The notes under the pieces are model-generated. The model made no database searches. It worked only from the letters and a program-made list of their open reading frames with translations, and was not told the origin of the DNA. DNA of 64,000 nucleotides from Ectocarpus siliculosus (taxonomy: Eukaryota; Sar; Phaeophyceae; Ectocarpales; Ectocarpaceae): contig FN649758.1 of the NCBI GenBank assembly GCA_000310025.1, positions 2,515,221-2,579,220 of the forward strand. Reading direction: 5' to 3'. The position numbers and the translations under genes are program-made. Positions 63,401-64,000 of this stretch are shown piece after piece (the stretch's first letter is position 1; every line of letters begins with the position of its first letter).

Positions 63401-64000
63401 GTCCAGAATATTGGGGGTGAAGGAGGTTCGTGTGCTGTGTGCAATTTGTGCTCAAGGGAAAGGGTTTTCGGGACTACATGCACGATAGCATGCACAATAA
63501 CCCCTCTCTATCTTTAGTACTGTATGGAATTCTATAATTTGCCGTGATTTTATCCATTTTTTGAGATAGTATTATCGTGGGGTCGATTTGCTGTGTGAGC
63601 CGGAAAAAAAAAAAGTCAAATCAACCCAGTCACCTAAGGGTTAAGAAACAACTGTTTTGCTTCTGTTCGTGGCGCGCAATGGTCGCGTCCGGAAACTCGG
63701 GCAAATAACGATAAAAACATGAGGTTTAACGATCAACTGTACGGATGTGGAGGTAGCCAGTACAGGGATGTGGGAGGTCTCGTCCTGGAATCGAAGCTTC
63801 ACGTGTCAACATCGCATTTTTTAATATAGATTTGCTTAGCCCGAGTTCTCGTGTTTTCCTTGCTGAGCAATGTTCTTTAGCTTGACAAGAGAATGGGCTG
63901 TTTGTGTCATGCAGCGACGCAGACTACATGCTTGCGTTGGCGCTGCAGCAAGAAGGTACGTCAGGACGGCCGATCCCTCGAGCAGCATCGTCTGAACAAT
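51431..64000 (+). CDS. MINDY1: MINDY-family K48-specific deubiquitinase (FAM63-like), 3' end outside window
   Basis: Cysteine protease that trims K48-linked ubiquitin chains in the MINDY1/2 (FAM63) family. Exons: 51431-51484, 51685-51777, 54299-54409, 56398-56565, 56687-57265, 61674-61789, 62803-62907, 63915 onward. All junctions are in phase. The start MSAVDTYRIKRV lies directly before the catalytic block, as in the family. CQNLNGPCPLL supplies the oxyanion Gln and catalytic Cys; FFRNNHFSTM supplies the catalytic His. Other landmarks: LPRLQYGLDVNVRF, LLHGWILDPED, MSYNKLVEKL, AEEFFRETASQLTYYGL, GKLYLLITDLGY, VVWEKLDQIDGN and DADYMLALALQQE. The fifth exon inserts about 130 acidic, low-complexity residues between the KLLEF helix and EGQVAEEFF. 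At 63956 a GTACGT donor is possible, but the frame also stays open to the window end. MINDY1 and MINDY2 cannot be told apart here, so the symbol means the family. Confidence 0.95.
52391..54032. repeat. Dispersed repeat family R, copy 2 (split by an insertion)
   Basis: The 5' piece 52391-52478 and 3' piece 53248-54032 together align with copy 1; the sequence between is absent from copy 1. The copy lies inside the 2.5-kb first long MINDY intron. A 301-codon minus-strand frame crosses the 3' piece, but the equivalent frame is broken in copy 1, so it is probably not a gene. Confidence 0.85.
52479..53247. mobile_element. 769-bp insertion flanked by TATA in repeat R copy 2
   Basis: Copy 1 reads CAAACTGTC-TATA-AAAAATCCCG; copy 2 reads CAAACTGC-TATA-(insertion)-TATA-AAAATCCCG. 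The single TATA in the empty site and TATA on both sides of the insert indicate a short target duplication. The insert begins CTAGTAGGGGGG and ends CCGCGGCTAAT; both ends hold AGCCGCGG in inverted orientation within about 20 bp. No transposase was seen. Part of its left end (ATGAGCCGCGGG ... TAGTCTATCTGC) recurs diverged at 52.08-52.15 kb. Confidence 0.7.
59266..59540 (+). mobile_element. tRNA-derived SINE, copy 2 (best preserved)
   Basis: Head GGTCGCTCCGGTGGTCTAGT with A-box TGGTCTAGTAGG at 59277-59288 and a perfect B-box GGTTCGAGTCC at 59321-59331, the internal pol III promoter of a tRNA. The roughly 200-bp unrelated body and tail (CCCTTCTCGCGATAAAAA near 59.45 kb, CCTCCTATGTGACCCCGGT near 59.51 kb) exclude a simple tRNA gene. 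It sits in the 4.4-kb MINDY intron in the sense orientation. Confidence 0.8.
61179..61437 (+). mobile_element. tRNA-derived SINE, copy 3
   Basis: Head GGTCGCCCCGGTGGTCTAGT, A-box at 61190-61201, B-box GGTTCGAATCC at 61233-61243. The tail keeps CTTCTCTCATTAAAAATCG and a final CTTCTGTGTGACCACGGGTTG, diverged versions of copy 2. A second D-arm-like TGGCCTAGTGGATAGCGC at about 61.29 kb suggests a dimeric or composite head. It lies about 240 bp before MINDY exon 61674-61789. Confidence 0.75.
62982..63640. mobile_element. 659-bp piggyBac-like non-autonomous element
   Basis: The left end CCCTTATGTGACT and the right end (reverse complement CCCTTAGGTGACT) form 13-bp terminal inverted repeats with one mismatch. 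Both are directly flanked by TTAA (62978-62981 and 63641-63644), the strict target site of piggyBac transposons. GACTACATGCACGATAGCA occurs at 62991 and again at 63473. There is no transposase frame. It lies in the MINDY intron after exon 62803-62907. Confidence 0.75.

Noticed and set aside
1-64000. CRISPR arrays, bacterial operons, ribosomal RNA genes
   Set aside because: No regularly spaced repeats, no Shine-Dalgarno/operon structure and no rRNA signature. The window is clearly spliced eukaryotic DNA.

Overview
The window is nuclear DNA from an intron-rich eukaryote. Genes are cut into many short exons (30-500 nt) by GT-AG introns of 100 to over 4,000 bp, and introns and spacers are full of small repeats. 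Long introns, a large IQ-motif protein, a mitochondrial EF-G1 and a MINDY-type deubiquitinase fit a flagellate-bearing stramenopile, and I would guess a brown alga. That placement is inference; no marker gene settles it. All gene models were built by hand from protein similarity, splice-site sequence and exon phase.

Three genes were recovered. (1) Minus strand, about 21.18 down to 2.25 kb: one very large gene of about 25 exons and roughly 2,540 residues. It has an alpha-helical N-terminal region, a 2.1-kb exon with coiled coils and four IQ motifs, a degenerate P-loop-like segment, a dynein-stalk-like segment, and a C-terminal array of about eight diverged copies of one module. Nearly every exon phase matches across the whole model. 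Its cellular role is unknown. (2) Minus strand, 41.01 down to 30.69 kb: a complete 17-exon gene for mitochondrial elongation factor G1 (about 781 residues), with all GTPase motifs and an Arg/Ser-rich presequence. (3) Plus strand, 51.43 kb to past the right edge: a MINDY1/2-family K48-specific deubiquitinase with intact catalytic Gln, Cys and His, spread over at least eight exons with introns of 2.0-4.4 kb.

Between genes: 1-2.2 kb is 3' flank of gene 1. The 21.3-30.7 kb spacer holds a frame-broken coding-like stretch (22.3-23.2 kb), a long TC microsatellite and short repeats. The 41.0-51.4 kb spacer lies between the divergently transcribed GFM1 and MINDY genes and carries most of the dispersed repeats.

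The mobile fraction is informative. There is a tRNA-derived SINE family (three copies), an 860-bp dispersed repeat whose second copy is split by a 769-bp insertion flanked by a TATA duplication, a 659-bp piggyBac-like element flanked by TTAA, a 610-bp element with perfect 29-bp terminal inverted repeats, and a fold-back element. None carries a recognisable intact transposase. The three genes have no obvious shared pathway; protein synthesis in mitochondria, ubiquitin editing and an IQ/dynein-like cytoskeletal-type protein are simply neighbours.
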